From the NCBI RefSeq assembly GCF_900104685.1, contig NZ_LT629755.1:2914001-2978000 (forward strand): DNA of 64,000 nt, read 5' to 3'. Below are positions 1 to 9,158 of the stretch, piece after piece. Position 1 is the stretch's first letter, and every line of letters begins with the position of its first letter. A program made the translations under genes and the position numbers. The notes under the pieces were generated by a model. It worked only from the letters and a program-made list of their open reading frames with translations. It was not told where the DNA came from and did not search any database. Source of the DNA: Agromyces flavus. GTDB lineage: Bacteria > Actinomycetota > Actinomycetes > Actinomycetales > Microbacteriaceae.

Positions 1-177
1 GTCGCCGGCGCGGCTCATCGCGAAGTCCTTCACGGTCTGGACGCCCTCCTGGACCTTCGGCTGGTTCCAGACGTCCTGTGCCGCCCTGCGGATCTGCTCG
101 TAACGTTCGCGACCGGCGCGCGTGCCCAGCACGTAGCCCACGCCGAGTCCGACGACGAAGAGGAACTTGCCCTTCAT
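1..177 (-). CDS. YtxH-like small membrane-anchored protein (3' end outside window)
   Basis: The 59 residues visible start with a charged MKGK, continue with one hydrophobic helix (about residues 5-18), and then show the motif GYVLGTRAGRERYEQI followed by an amphipathic helical tail. This pattern is common in short actinobacterial YtxH-type proteins that anchor a helical tail to the membrane; no enzymatic role is known to me. The ATG at 177 is preceded by a G-rich stretch (GGGGATGGGGTGCAC). A TACGCT -10 candidate lies at 225-220 on the minus strand. The gene runs off the left edge, so its length is unknown. It is downstream of hemE-hemY but separated by 111 bp, so it is probably a separate unit. 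Confidence 0.75.
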   Translation of the reverse strand, partial: MKGKFLFVVGLGVGYVLGTRAGRERYEQIRRAAQDVWNQPKVQEGVQTVKDFAMSRAGD

Positions 178-288
178 GTGCACCCCATCCCCGCTGCGGT
201 TCCGGACAGCAGTCACTCCAGCGTAGACCCCGACGACCGCCGCGCAAGGGGGTTGCGGGCGGTTCGCGCGGAGAATATTCCGCTGCGG

Positions 289-1920
289 CTATGCATCTCC
301 GGCGTCGTCGGCCGGCTCGGCGATCCGGAGCGCCAGGTGACGGATGCGTCCGGCCGCCTCGATCGCGTGCGGCACGACCGACGCGAGCCCGGTGCCCGCG
401 ACCCACGAACCGGTGAGTGCGAGGCCCGACCGGTCCTCGAGCGACGCCTCGAGCGCGCGCACGCGAGCGGGCTGGCCGACCGCCGCCTGCGAGAGCGCGT
501 CGCGCCACGCACTGCGACCCGCCGCGCGCACCTGCGAGCGGTCGAGTGCGACGCCGAGGAGCGCCGACGCGTCGCGGACCGCGAGTTCGGTCACCGCGTC
601 GTCCGCGAGTCCGGTGAGCGGATTGGTCGCACTCGCGCGCCCGTACGAGAGGCGGACGACCTGTCGGCCGCCGGCCGCCTCGGCGAGCCACGACCACTTC
701 GCCGTCGAGTGCGTGAGCGCCTTGGCGGTCACATCCGGCGCATCGGCGGCGACGAGCACGCCCGTGCCGCGCGGCGCGGCGTCGAGCTCGGGCGCGTCGA
801 GCACGAGCGTGACGAGCTCGACGGATGCCGCGTCGGGCCAGGCCTGCTCGAGCGCGCCGTCGGGTGCGACCCCGGCGAGCAGTCCGCGCGAGACGTGCGC
901 CGGCGTGGCGACGATCGCGAAGCGCGCATCGACGACGACGCGTCCGGCGTCGAGCGCGGAGTCCTTCCGCGCGGCGGTCTCGGTGACGACACTCGTCGCG
1001 GGTGCGGCCGACGCGGCACCCGCAACGTCTGTCGTCTCCACGCTCGATTCGCCGATCGCGCGCCAGGACGACGCGACCGCGCCGGCGTCGGACGGCCGCG
1101 CCGGCAGCGCCTCGAGTCCGGTCACTCGCACGCCCGTCCGGACGTCGGCGCCGAACCGCTCGAGCTCGGCGACGAGGGCATCGACGAGCGTGTGCATGCC
1201 GCCGCGGAGGCCGAGCACCGCGCTGCCCGCGCGGCGCGCCTCGACGAGCTGCCCGACCCCGCCCGAGAGGGAACCGGCCCGCGTCATCGCCTCGTTGAGG
1301 CCGGGGGCGACCACGTCGACGTCGAGGTCGTCGGGGTCGGTCGAGTACACGCCCGCCGAGATCGGCGTGACGAGGCGGTCGAGCACCGCCGCGCCCATGC
1401 GCTGGCGCACGAGCGGGCCCAGGCGTTCGGCGCGCCCGATCTTCAGGATGGGCGTGATGCGGTCCCGCCATGCGCGCCAGGCCCCGCGCCATCCGATGAT
1501 CGCCCGAACGTCGTCGCCGAGCGGGTTGGCTGGGATGCCCAGCACGCCGGTGCGCGGCAGCGGTGCGGCACGGCGTTCGCCGCGGTCGCCCCACACGAGC
1601 CAGGCGCCGCCGCGGTTCGGCGGCACGATCCGGTCCTCGAGGCCGAGACGGCCGAGCAGCTCGGCGACCGAGCCGTTGCGCGTCGCGAAGGACTCGGCGC
1701 CGCTGTCGAGCGCCAGGCCGTCCAAGTCGATGCGGCCGACGCATCCACCGGGCCGTTCGGCGTGCTCGAGCACCACCACGCCGAGTCCGAGGCGGGCGCA
1801 TTCGAGTCCGGCCACGAGGCCCGCCACACCGCCGCCGATCACCACGACGTCGGCAGAGCGACGCTCCTCGCCCGGCGTCGCGACCGGGTCGGCGGATGGA
1901 GCGGGCTCGGCGGTGCTCAT
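289..1920 (-). CDS. hemY: HemY/HemG-type protoporphyrinogen or coproporphyrinogen III oxidase
   Basis: FAD-dependent oxidase of late heme synthesis, 543 residues. The N-terminus carries the Rossmann dinucleotide motif GGGVAG (residues 29-34) followed by LEHAERPGG, typical of the amine-oxidase fold. The C-terminus contains the family pattern ALTGSWVAGTGLASVV that closes the FAD site. In actinobacteria the family normally oxidises coproporphyrinogen III in the coproporphyrin-dependent route; that assignment is by family. An Ala/Thr-rich insertion around residues 300-330 (near + coordinates 960-1040) is longer than usual. The start ATG overlaps the hemE stop as ATGA, indicating translational coupling to hemE. 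No hemQ is visible in the window. Confidence 0.92.
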   Translation of the reverse strand: MSTAEPAPSADPVATPGEERRSADVVVIGGGVAGLVAGLECARLGLGVVVLEHAERPGGCVGRIDLDGLALDSGAESFATRNGSVAELLGRLGLEDRIVPPNRGGAWLVWGDRGERRAAPLPRTGVLGIPANPLGDDVRAIIGWRGAWRAWRDRITPILKIGRAERLGPLVRQRMGAAVLDRLVTPISAGVYSTDPDDLDVDVVAPGLNEAMTRAGSLSGGVGQLVEARRAGSAVLGLRGGMHTLVDALVAELERFGADVRTGVRVTGLEALPARPSDAGAVASSWRAIGESSVETTDVAGAASAAPATSVVTETAARKDSALDAGRVVVDARFAIVATPAHVSRGLLAGVAPDGALEQAWPDAASVELVTLVLDAPELDAAPRGTGVLVAADAPDVTAKALTHSTAKWSWLAEAAGGRQVVRLSYGRASATNPLTGLADDAVTELAVRDASALLGVALDRSQVRAAGRSAWRDALSQAAVGQPARVRALEASLEDRSGLALTGSWVAGTGLASVVPHAIEAAGRIRHLALRIAEPADDAGDA

Positions 1921-3068
1921 CGACCGGCCTCGTGCACCAGCTCGACCACGCGCGTGAGCACCTCGGGGTCGGTCTCGGGCGGCACGCCGTGTCCGAGGTT
2001 GAACACGTGCGCCGGAGCGACGCGGCCGCGCGCGATGACGTCGCGCACGGCGGACTCGAGCACGGGCCACGGCGCCGCGAGCAGCGCGGGGTCGAGGTTG
2101 CCCTGCAGCGGCACGCCGGTGCCGATGCGACCCGCGGCGACATCGAGCGGCACGCGGTAGTCGACGCCGACGACGTCGACGCCGACGCGCTTCATCGCGC
2201 CGAGCAGCTCGCCCGTGCCGACGCCGAAGTGCACGACGGGGACCGCGAGCGCACCGGCCGTGCCCGAAGCATCCGTCGCCTCGTAGGTGAGGTCGTGCAC
2301 GTGCGCGAGTGCGGCCGCCGACGCCGGGGCGACGTGCGCCTCGTAGTCGGCGAGCGACAGCGCCCCCGCCCACGAGTCGAACAGCTGCGCGGCGGAGGCG
2401 CCCGCGAGCACCTGCGTGCGCAGGAACCGCCCGGTGAGCTCGGCCGTCCACTCCATGAGGGCGCGCCACGCTCCGGGGTCGGCGTGCATGAGCGTACGCG
2501 CGGCGAGGTGGTCCTTCGAGGGGCCGCCCTCGGTGAGGTACGCCGCGAGCGTGAACGGCGCGCCAGCGAAGCCGATGAGCGGCGTGGAGGTCGGCGCGCC
2601 CGGCGCGGTCAGCGTGGCGAGCTCGGCGACCGTGCGCTGCACGGCCTCGGTGATCGATCCGCCGGTCTCGTCGAGACGCGCGGGATCGATCGCCGTGAGC
2701 TCGGCGACCGCCGCCGCGTCGGCGAAGGCGCGGCCGAAGACCGGGCCGCGTCCGGGCTGGATCTCGACGTCGACGCCGACGAGCTTGAGCGGCACGACGA
2801 TATCGCTGAAGAAGATGGCCGCGTCGACCCCGTGGCGTCGCACGGGCTGCAGCGTGATCTCGGCCGCCATCGCCGGATCGAGGCACGCGTCGAGCATGCG
2901 CGTGCCGACGCGCAGCTCGCGGTACTCGGGCAGCGATCGGCCGGCCTGCCGCATGAACCACACGGCGAGCGTGTCGCTGCGGAGGCCGCGGTACGCCCGG
3001 ACGAGGCGTGAGTCGTGGGTGAGGCCGGCGGCGAGCGGATGCTGCGGGGAGAGGATCACGCGTCTCAT
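1917..3068 (-). CDS. hemE: uroporphyrinogen III decarboxylase
   Basis: Converts uroporphyrinogen III to coproporphyrinogen III by four decarboxylations in the cytoplasm. The 383-residue protein has the diagnostic N-terminal motif WFMRQAGRSLPEYR (37-50), which supplies substrate-binding arginines, and the catalytic aspartate in FFSDIVVPL (Asp89). GFAGAPFTLAAY and the C-terminal NLGHGVPPETDPE are also family signatures. It is the first gene of a leftward hemE-hemY pair, overlapping hemY by 4 nt, and is divergent from hemA with one membrane-protein gene between. GGGGGAGG abuts the ATG at 3068, which is tight; an in-frame GTG at 3059 has better spacing (9 nt), so the true start may be three codons later. 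Confidence 0.95.
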   Translation of the reverse strand: MRRVILSPQHPLAAGLTHDSRLVRAYRGLRSDTLAVWFMRQAGRSLPEYRELRVGTRMLDACLDPAMAAEITLQPVRRHGVDAAIFFSDIVVPLKLVGVDVEIQPGRGPVFGRAFADAAAVAELTAIDPARLDETGGSITEAVQRTVAELATLTAPGAPTSTPLIGFAGAPFTLAAYLTEGGPSKDHLAARTLMHADPGAWRALMEWTAELTGRFLRTQVLAGASAAQLFDSWAGALSLADYEAHVAPASAAALAHVHDLTYEATDASGTAGALAVPVVHFGVGTGELLGAMKRVGVDVVGVDYRVPLDVAAGRIGTGVPLQGNLDPALLAAPWPVLESAVRDVIARGRVAPAHVFNLGHGVPPETDPEVLTRVVELVHEAGR

Positions 3069-3133
3069 CCTCCCCCATCGGGGCTGGGCGCCGGCTGGCG
3101 GCGGGATCGGCCATGCGGGGAACTGGGGTATGG

Positions 3134-3147
3134 CGGGAGCGCTCTCA
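3134..3147. promoter_or_regulatory. LacI-type (CebR-like) palindromic operator candidate
   Basis: CGGGAGCGCTCTCA is a 12-of-14 match to the cellobiose-repressor type palindrome TGGGAGCGCTCCCA known from streptomycetes. It lies between hemE (leftward) and the membrane protein at 3247 (rightward), directly upstream of a second AGCGCT at 3149-3154 and a TAGGGT -10 candidate at 3155-3160. No sugar gene is adjacent, so this may be chance. Confidence 0.3.
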
Positions 3148-3246
3148 CAGCGCTAGGGTCGGACCCGTCGTGCGCTCCCGACCCACGACGACGCGTCGCC
3201 GCCGACCACGCGCCGACCCGCCTCCGCAACCCACGGAGAACCCATC

Positions 3247-3969
3247 GTGCCGAGCATCGCATCGCGGTACCGCACCGCGCTCATCACCCTGGTGGCCGCT
3301 GCCGCCGTCCTCCTCGTGACCGGGCTCGTGCTCGGCCAGCGCGAGGTCGAGCGGACCATCACCGGCCTGCCCGACGTGCATCCCACGCCCGTCGTGCTCG
3401 GCGTCGCCGCCGTCGCGGCGGCGGTCATCGCCGTCGCGATGCTGCGTCGCGCCGCCGCCGCCGTGCGCGCCGACGCACGTCGCCGAGCGCTGGGCTCGGT
3501 GCACGCGGGCGCCGTGAGCTGCGGCATCCGCAATCGAGACCTCATCGCCCGGCTCGACGAGCTGAGCCGGCCCGGCAGCCGCGGTGTCGCCCTGCCGGCG
3601 CGCTTCTCGATCGTCGCCGACGACGCCGGCATCTCGTTCTGGGGCGGCGGCCGCAGGCCGAAGCGCGTGGCGGCGTTCCCGTGGCGCGAGATCCGCAACA
3701 TCCGCTCCGACCACACGGTCGTCGGCAGCGCCAGCGTGCCCGTGGCGGTCGTGCGCATCCGCCGGGGAGGCACCTCGATCGAGCTGCCCGTCATGCTCAG
3801 CGACCCGCGCCTCGGCCGGTACGCGCTGACCGACGCGCCGTTCTTCGCGACCGTGCGCGCCTGGAAGGCCCGCCACCGCGCCGCCCTCGCGGCCGAAGGC
3901 CTCGAGCTGCCACCGTTGACCGGCGCGATCCCCATCATCCGCCAGGGACCGGCCGGCGCGGCCGCCTGA
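3247..3969 (+). CDS. two-helix membrane protein of unknown function
   Basis: A 240-residue protein with two predicted membrane helices, at about residues 10-30 (ALITLVAAAAVLLVTGLVLG) and 47-65, then a soluble domain of about 170 residues containing GISFWGGG and FPWREIRNIRS. The soluble half looks like a PH-like or bacterial-PH-type beta domain, but I cannot prove this. The GTG start at 3247 is preceded by GGAGAACCCATC, a weak ribosome site. A TAGGGT -10 candidate lies at 3155-3160. It sits between the two divergent heme units; no link to heme is visible. I do not recognise the family. Confidence 0.75.
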   Translation: MPSIASRYRTALITLVAAAAVLLVTGLVLGQREVERTITGLPDVHPTPVVLGVAAVAAAVIAVAMLRRAAAAVRADARRRALGSVHAGAVSCGIRNRDLIARLDELSRPGSRGVALPARFSIVADDAGISFWGGGRRPKRVAAFPWREIRNIRSDHTVVGSASVPVAVVRIRRGGTSIELPVMLSDPRLGRYALTDAPFFATVRAWKARHRAALAAEGLELPPLTGAIPIIRQGPAGAAA

Positions 3970-4031
3970 CCGACGGCGAACCGCGTCGACCGACGGTGAC
4001 GCGGCCGGTCGGAGCACCTTTCGACCACCGG

Positions 4032-4037
4032 TAGAAT
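4032..4037 (+). promoter_or_regulatory. -10 box of leaderless hemA promoter
   Basis: TAGAAT ends exactly 6 nt before the hemA GTG, placing transcription start on or next to the first base of the start codon. No ribosome site is present upstream, consistent with a leaderless mRNA. Confidence 0.6.
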
Positions 4038-4043
4038 CGTCGG

Positions 4044-5450
4044 GTGCTCATCTGTCTCACCGCGAGCCACAAGAACGCCGGCTTCGACATGCTCGAACGC
4101 CTCTCGGCGTCCTCCGAGCACGCCGCGCCGCGCCTCCTCGACGGTCACCCCGCCGTCCAGGGCGCCGTGGTGGTGGCGACGTGCAACCGGTTCGAGGCGT
4201 ACCTCGACCTCGACACGCCCGAGGGCGACTCGCCCGTCGACGCGGTGCACGACGCGGTCCGCGCGGTCGGCGAGGTCGCCGGGCTCGAGGCCGACGAGCT
4301 CCGCAGCACCTTCGGCTTCGTGCACGGCAACGCCGTCGCCGGCCACCTGTTCTCGGTCGCGTCCGGCCTCGAGTCGGTCGTCGTCGGCGAGGGCGAGATC
4401 GCGGGGCAGGTGCGTCGCTCCCTCGAGCGCGCGCGGCACGAGGGCACCACGACGCCCGAGCTCGAGCGGCTGTTCCAGCGCGCCTCCCAGACTTCCCGCC
4501 GCGTGAAGAACCGCACCGGCATCGGCGCCGAGGGCCGCTCGCTCGTGCGCCTCGCCCTCGACCTCGCCGAGAGCCGCATCACCGACTGGTCGGCCGTGCG
4601 CGTGCTGCTCGTCGGCACCGGCCGCTACGCCGGCGCGTCGCTCGCCGCACTGCGTGATCGCGGCGTGAACGACGTCGCCGTGTACTCCCCCACGGGTCGC
4701 GGCCCCAGGTTCGCCGCGAGCCACGACATCGAGGCGGTCGCATCGGGCGACTACGCGATGGCCGCCGCCGGCGCCGACCTCATCGTGACCTGCACGATGG
4801 TCGAGCACCACGTCGTCGACCGCGAGCTGCTCGAACTCGGCCGCGCCGAGCTCGCGGTCTCCGAGGGCACGTTGCCCGTCGCGCTCCTTCCGGGTCGCGG
4901 GTCGACGGATGCCGCGGGGCAGGCCGATGCCGCGACGCCGGCCGATGCCGCGACATCCGATGCCCCCCGCCAGCTCGTGATCGACCTCGGCCTGCCGCGC
5001 AACGTCGCGCCCGACGTCGTCGAGGTCGCCGGCGTCGAGTTGCTCGACCTCGAGACGATCAAGATCCACGCGCCGCTCGAGGAGTTCGGCGCCACCGACG
5101 CCGCGCGCGAGCTCGTCGACCGCGCCGCGCGGAACTTCGGCCGCGTCGGCGACGAGCTCGACCTCGCACCCGCGGTCGTGGCGCTGCGCCGGCACGTGTT
5201 CGACGTGCTCGACGGCGAGATCGCGCGCGCCCGTTCGCGCGGCGACGACGACGGCCGCACCGAGGCCGCGCTCCGGCACATGGCCGGCGTGCTGCTGCAC
5301 ACGCCGATGGTCCGTTCGCGCGAGTACGCGCGCGCCGGCGAGCAGCAGGCGTGGCTCGAGGGCCTCGAGGCGATCTTCGGCATCCGGCCCGAGGCCGAGG
5401 CCGGGTCGGCCGCGTCATCCGCCGACGACGCCGAACGCGACGTCCTCTGA
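4044..5450 (+). CDS. hemA: glutamyl-tRNA reductase
   Basis: NADPH-dependent reduction of glutamyl-tRNA to glutamate-1-semialdehyde, the first committed C5-pathway step. The 468-residue protein has the catalytic cysteine in VVVATCNRFEAYLDL (Cys47), the EGEIAGQVRRSLERAR helix and the FQRASQTSRRVKNRTGIG signature in the catalytic domain. A nucleotide-binding motif VLLVGTGRYAGASL follows, and a dimerisation helix region lies at the C-terminus. An Ala/Asp/Thr-rich insertion (near + coordinates 4900-4970) extends the NADPH domain. The start is fixed by a TAGAAT -10 box six bases upstream, giving a leaderless transcript. It is oriented away from hemE-hemY, so entry and late steps of the pathway are under separate promoters. 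Confidence 0.94.
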   Translation: MLICLTASHKNAGFDMLERLSASSEHAAPRLLDGHPAVQGAVVVATCNRFEAYLDLDTPEGDSPVDAVHDAVRAVGEVAGLEADELRSTFGFVHGNAVAGHLFSVASGLESVVVGEGEIAGQVRRSLERARHEGTTTPELERLFQRASQTSRRVKNRTGIGAEGRSLVRLALDLAESRITDWSAVRVLLVGTGRYAGASLAALRDRGVNDVAVYSPTGRGPRFAASHDIEAVASGDYAMAAAGADLIVTCTMVEHHVVDRELLELGRAELAVSEGTLPVALLPGRGSTDAAGQADAATPADAATSDAPRQLVIDLGLPRNVAPDVVEVAGVELLDLETIKIHAPLEEFGATDAARELVDRAARNFGRVGDELDLAPAVVALRRHVFDVLDGEIARARSRGDDDGRTEAALRHMAGVLLHTPMVRSREYARAGEQQAWLEGLEAIFGIRPEAEAGSAASSADDAERDVL

Positions 5451-5478
5451 TCCCGGGCGCGCGGTACGCTGCGTGACG

Positions 5479-6147
5479 ATGCACGCCCTCCCCGACGAAG
5501 CCGCCGACGCCGGCCCGCCCGCGCTGCGCCTCCCGTTCGACATGGCGGTATTCGACCATCGCCCCCTGCGAACCGAGCGGATGGTGCTGCGCCCGCTCGC
5601 GGCATCCGACGCCGACGACGTCTGGGAGTACCAGCGGCTGCCCGACGTGCTCCGCTACATCCCATGGCCGCAGCGGAACCGCGACGAGGCGGCCGAGCAC
5701 ACCAGGCTGCGGGCCGAGATGCGGCGACTGCAGGCCGATGGCGACGCGGTGTTCCTCGCGATGGTGCTGACGGGCGAGCCGTCGCTGCGCGAGGTGGCGA
5801 CGGGGCACGCGCTACCCGATCGCGTGGTCGGCGACCTCATGATCCGCCTCGGCAGCCTGCAGCACGCGCAGCTCGAGGTGGGGTGGGTGGTCCACCCCGA
5901 CTTCCAGGGCCGCGGGCTCGCCCGCGAGGGCGCCGAGGCACTCCTCGACGTCGCCTTCGGGCGGTTCGCCGCGCACCGCGTCTACGCCCACCTCGACGCG
6001 CGGAACGCACCATCCGCCCGCCTCTGCGAACGCCTCGGCATGCGGCTCGAGGCGACGCTCCTCGAGGAGGAGTACGACGACGACGGATGGCAGGACACCG
6101 CCGCGTACGCGATGCTCCGCCGCGAGTGGCGGCGACTTCGCGGCTGA
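5479..6147 (+). CDS. GNAT family N-acetyltransferase (RimJ-like)
   Basis: A 222-residue acetyltransferase of the Acetyltransf_3 (RimJ/RimL) type. It opens with LRTERMVLRPLAASDADDVWEYQ, the usual first strand and helix of this subfamily. The acetyl-CoA site is VGWVVHPDFQGRGLAREGAEALLDVAF, containing the Q-G-R-G-L-A loop. AHRVYAHLDARNAPSARLCERLGM is the standard C-terminal signature. The substrate could be a protein N-terminus or a small amine; sequence does not decide. I prefer the ATG at 5479 because a TACGCT -10 box ends at 5470, leaving about two leader bases; a GTG at 5473 is in frame but would lie before the predicted transcription start. It follows hemA by 28 bp. Confidence 0.88.
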   Translation: MHALPDEAADAGPPALRLPFDMAVFDHRPLRTERMVLRPLAASDADDVWEYQRLPDVLRYIPWPQRNRDEAAEHTRLRAEMRRLQADGDAVFLAMVLTGEPSLREVATGHALPDRVVGDLMIRLGSLQHAQLEVGWVVHPDFQGRGLAREGAEALLDVAFGRFAAHRVYAHLDARNAPSARLCERLGMRLEATLLEEEYDDDGWQDTAAYAMLRREWRRLRG

Positions 6148-6230
6148 CGCGCGCGCGGTGCCGTCAGTCCCAGAGCGCCCCACGCGCCGGCCATCGCGGT
6201 CATCGGCGTCGGCGCCATCCCGCCGCCCGA

Positions 6231-6299
6231 TTCAGGACGTCGGAGGCTCGTCAGGACGATTCAGCGGATCGCGTCCTGAGCAGCCTCCGGGTTCCTGAA
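6231..6299. repeat. palindromic intergenic repeat, copy A
   Basis: A 69-bp near-perfect inverted repeat. Each arm reads TTCAGGA, a short variable stretch, CGGAGGCT, two bases, then TCAGGACG, around a centre containing GATTCAGCGGATC. Copy B (10592-10660) shares the core CCTGAGCAGCCTCCG and the terminal TTCAGGA/TCCTGAA. Copy A lies in the 195-bp gap between the convergent 3' ends of the acetyltransferase and glyS, so it could act as a bidirectional terminator or be a REP-like dispersed element. Confidence 0.75.
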
Positions 6300-6342
6300 A
6301 CGAGGTCGTGCCGGAGGGAGCCGGGCGGCGGCTCCGCGGCGC

Positions 6343-7728
6343 TCAGGCGCCGACGAGGCGCGCGGCGAGGTACGACTGCAGCTCCCCGAGCGGAACGCGC
6401 TCCTGCCCCATGGTGTCGCGGTCGCGCACCGTCACGGCGTCGTCGTCGAGCGAGTCGAAGTCGACCGTGACGCAGAACGGCGTGCCGATCTCGTCCTGGC
6501 GGCGGTAGCGGCGGCCGATCGCGCCGGCGTCATCGAACTCGACGTTCCAGAGCTTGCGCAGGTTGGCGGCGACCTCGCGTGCGAGGGGCGAGAGGCGCTC
6601 GTTGCGCGAGAGCGGGAGCACCGCCGCCTTCACGGGGGCGAGGCGCGGGTCGAGCTTCAGCACGGTGCGCGAGTCGGTGCCGCCCTTCGCGTTGGGCACC
6701 TCCTCGACGTGGTAGGCGTCGACGAGGAAGGCCATGAGCGAGCGCGTGAGGCCGGCCGCCGGCTCGATCACGTACGGCGTCCAGCGCTCGTTCTTCGACT
6801 GGTCGAAGAACGAGAGGTCCTTGCCGGAGTGCTTCGCGTGCGTCGACAGGTCGAAGTCGGTGCGGTTGGCGACGCCCTCGAGCTCGCCCCACTCGCCGCC
6901 GGTGAAGCCGAAGCGGTACTCGATGTCGACCGTGCGCTTGGAGTAGTGGCTGAGCTTGTCCTTCGGGTGCTCGAACAGGCGCAGGTTCTCGGGGTCGATG
7001 CCGAGGTCGATGTACCACTGCAGGCGCGCGTCGATCCAGTACTGGTGCCACTGCTCGTCGGTGCCGGGCTCGACGAAGTACTCCATCTCCATCTGCTCGA
7101 ACTCTCGCGTGCGGAAGATGAAGTTGCCGGGCGTGATCTCGTTGCGGAACGACTTGCCGATCTGGCCGATGCCGAACGGCGGCTTCATGCGCGCCGCCTG
7201 CAGCACGTTGGCGAAGTTCACGAAGATGCCCTGCGCGGTCTCGGGGCGCAGGTAGTGCAGGCCCGAGTCGTCGTCCACGACGCCGAGGAAGGTCTTGAGC
7301 AGGCCCGAGAACGCCCGCGGCTCGGTCCACTGGCCGCGCGTGCCGCAGTTCGGGCACACGATGTCGCCGAGCCCGTTCTCGGGTGCACGGCCCTTCTTCT
7401 CCTCGTACGCCTCGACGAGGTGGTCCTCGCGGAAGCGCTTGTGGCAGTGCAGGCACTCGATGAGCGGATCGGTGAACACCTCGACGTGGCCCGAGGCCTC
7501 CCACACCTGCGTGGGCAGGATGACGCTCGAGTCGAGGCCGACGACATCGTCGCGACCCTGCACGACGGTGCGCCACCACTGGCGCTTGATGTTCTCCTTG
7601 AGCTCGACGCCCAGGGGGCCGTAGTCCCAGGCCGACCGGGATCCGCCGTAGATCTCACCCGCCTGGAAGACGAAGCCCCGGTGCTGGGCGAGGGTGATGA
7701 CGGCGTCGAGACGGCTGGGTGCGGCCAC
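6343..7728 (-). CDS. glyS: glycyl-tRNA synthetase (dimeric type)
   Basis: Class II aminoacyl-tRNA synthetase charging tRNA-Gly; 461 residues, the usual size of the alpha2 form. Class II motifs are visible: motif 2 in [20 protein letters not shown] and motif 3 in [15 protein letters not shown] zinc-ribbon-like pair is present as CLHCHKRF and [10 protein letters not shown]. The N-terminal signature [21 protein letters not shown] is characteristic. The GTG at 7728 is chosen because GGAG sits 5 nt upstream and the protein then starts at the conserved [10 protein letters not shown] region; an ATG at 7791 would add 21 non-conserved residues. A TAGGAT -10 candidate is at 7795-7790, giving a leader of about 55 nt. 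Confidence 0.95.
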   Translation of the reverse strand: MAAPSRLDAVITLAQHRGFVFQAGEIYGGSRSAWDYGPLGVELKENIKRQWWRTVVQGRDDVVGLDSSVILPTQVWEASGHVEVFTDPLIECLHCHKRFREDHLVEAYEEKKGRAPENGLGDIVCPNCGTRGQWTEPRAFSGLLKTFLGVVDDDSGLHYLRPETAQGIFVNFANVLQAARMKPPFGIGQIGKSFRNEITPGNFIFRTREFEQMEMEYFVEPGTDEQWHQYWIDARLQWYIDLGIDPENLRLFEHPKDKLSHYSKRTVDIEYRFGFTGGEWGELEGVANRTDFDLSTHAKHSGKDLSFFDQSKNERWTPYVIEPAAGLTRSLMAFLVDAYHVEEVPNAKGGTDSRTVLKLDPRLAPVKAAVLPLSRNERLSPLAREVAANLRKLWNVEFDDAGAIGRRYRRQDEIGTPFCVTVDFDSLDDDAVTVRDRDTMGQERVPLGELQSYLAARLVGA

Positions 7729-7920
7729 GGTGGCTCCAATGGTCCTGGTGTGCGTGGGGGTCGGGGCGGAGATGCCCGAAGTCCCGTCCATCCTACGAAA
7801 TGCGCGAGGCGGCGGATGTCGCGGGATCCGCGCCGCACGGGCGCCGCGACCGGCGACGGCACCCCGTCGGGTGTACAACGGCCGCGTGGCGTCCGAACGC
7901 CGGCGCCGGTGGGGAGCACC

Positions 7921-8703
7921 ATGGGCAGCCTGACGCGTCGTGCGCTGCTCACCGGCCTGGGCCTCGGCGCCGCCGCCGTGCTCGTCAAGTGCGCGGCCGA
8001 CCAGCAGGCCACCGGATCCGGTCCGGCGCCCGAGCCGGTGCTCGCTGCAGGGCCGAACCTCGACCGCGTCCCCGTGCCGCCCGGCGCGCTCACGGCGCTG
8101 CCGCCCGAGGCGGGCGAGGTGATGGCCTGGACCGTCGACGACGGCACCGACTCGGCCGTGGTCGCCGCCTACACCGCGTTCGCGGCGCGCAGCGGCATCC
8201 GCCTCACCTACTTCGTGAACGGCACCTACGCCTCGTGGGACGAGAACGCCGACGCGATCCGTCCACTCGTCGAGAGCGGCCAGATCCAGCTCGCCAACCA
8301 CACCTGGTCGCATCCCGACCTCACGACGCTCGACGACGCGGGCATACAGGCCGAGTTGCAGCGCAACCACGACTACCTCGCCTCCGTGTACGGCGTCGAC
8401 GCCCGCCCGTACTTCCGCCCGCCCTACGGCCTCCACGACGCGCGCGTCGACGCCGCGGCGGCGGCGATCGGCTACACGGTGCCCACGCTCTGGTACGGCT
8501 CGCTCGGCGATTCCGGCGAGCTCGGCCAGCAGGCGATCATCGACCTCGCGGTCGAGTGGTTCGCCGCGGGCCGCATCATCATCGGCCACCTCAACCACGA
8601 CCCCGTGACGTACGTGTTCCCCCGGCTCGAGTCGATCCTCGACGAGCGCGGGCTCACGACCGTGACGCTCAACGACGTCTTCACGAGCGAGCAGCACCCG
8701 TGA
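7921..8703 (+). CDS. exported NodB-fold polysaccharide deacetylase
   Basis: A 260-residue carbohydrate-esterase-4 family protein. The N-terminus [19 protein letters not shown] followed by VKC resembles a Tat signal, and the Cys24 may be lipidated although the lipobox is poor. NodB motif 1 is TVDDGTD (71-77), where the usual phenylalanine is valine but both aspartates remain. Motif 2 is HTWSH (127-131), giving the two zinc histidines, and motif 3 is FRPPYG. Such enzymes remove acetyl groups from peptidoglycan or other N-acetylglucosamine polymers outside the membrane. GGGGAGCACC precedes the ATG. It is divergent from glyS. Confidence 0.9.
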   Translation: MGSLTRRALLTGLGLGAAAVLVKCAADQQATGSGPAPEPVLAAGPNLDRVPVPPGALTALPPEAGEVMAWTVDDGTDSAVVAAYTAFAARSGIRLTYFVNGTYASWDENADAIRPLVESGQIQLANHTWSHPDLTTLDDAGIQAELQRNHDYLASVYGVDARPYFRPPYGLHDARVDAAAAAIGYTVPTLWYGSLGDSGELGQQAIIDLAVEWFAAGRIIIGHLNHDPVTYVFPRLESILDERGLTTVTLNDVFTSEQHP

Positions 8704-8720
8704 CCTCGCACCCGCGTCCG

Positions 8721-8726
8721 TAGGCT
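8721..8726 (+). promoter_or_regulatory. -10 box of leaderless Nudix-gene promoter
   Basis: TAGGCT ends 6 nt before the ATG at 8733, predicting a leaderless transcript. It lies only 18 nt after the deacetylase stop codon, so the Nudix gene can be transcribed on its own. Confidence 0.5.
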
Positions 8727-8732
8727 GGGCGG

Positions 8733-9140
8733 ATGCCGCACCCGCCCGACCTGCATGTCGCCGCCATCGCGCTCGTGCGCGATCGACGGGTCCTCATGGT
8801 CACGGCACGTGGCCGCGACGTGCACTACATGCCGGGCGGCAAGATCGACCCGGGCGAGACGCCGGCCCAGGCGGCGGCGCGCGAGGCGTGCGAGGAGGTC
8901 GGCATCGCGCTCGATCCCGCCGTCCTCGCCGAGGCGTTCACGGTCCGGGAGCTCGCGCACGGCCAGGCCGAGGGGCAGCACGTGCTCATGCACGTCTTCC
9001 TGGCCGAGACGGATGCCGCGCCGTCGCCCTCGGGCGAGGTCGGCGCGGTGCACTGGGTCGGCACGGCCGACGCGTACCGCTGCCCGCCGGCGGGCGTCGA
9101 GGTGCTGCGCCGGCTCGCGGCATCCGACCTCATCGACTGA
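8733..9140 (+). CDS. Nudix hydrolase
   Basis: A 135-residue Nudix-fold pyrophosphatase. The Nudix box GX5EX7REUXEEXGU is complete at residues 36-58 (GKIDPGE, then REACEEVGI), so the Mg-binding glutamates are intact. Small stand-alone members of this type hydrolyse nucleoside diphosphates linked to another moiety; the substrate is not readable from sequence. The start is fixed by the TAGGCT -10 box 6 nt upstream. Confidence 0.9.
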   Translation: MPHPPDLHVAAIALVRDRRVLMVTARGRDVHYMPGGKIDPGETPAQAAAREACEEVGIALDPAVLAEAFTVRELAHGQAEGQHVLMHVFLAETDAAPSPSGEVGAVHWVGTADAYRCPPAGVEVLRRLAASDLID

Positions 9141-9158
9141 GGCCCGCCCGCCGTACGG

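Noticed and set aside
178..2160. Long rightward open frame opposite hemY and part of hemE
   Set aside because: No recognisable domain, Arg/Ala-rich composition, and it lies entirely antisense to two well-supported heme genes. Shadow of high GC.
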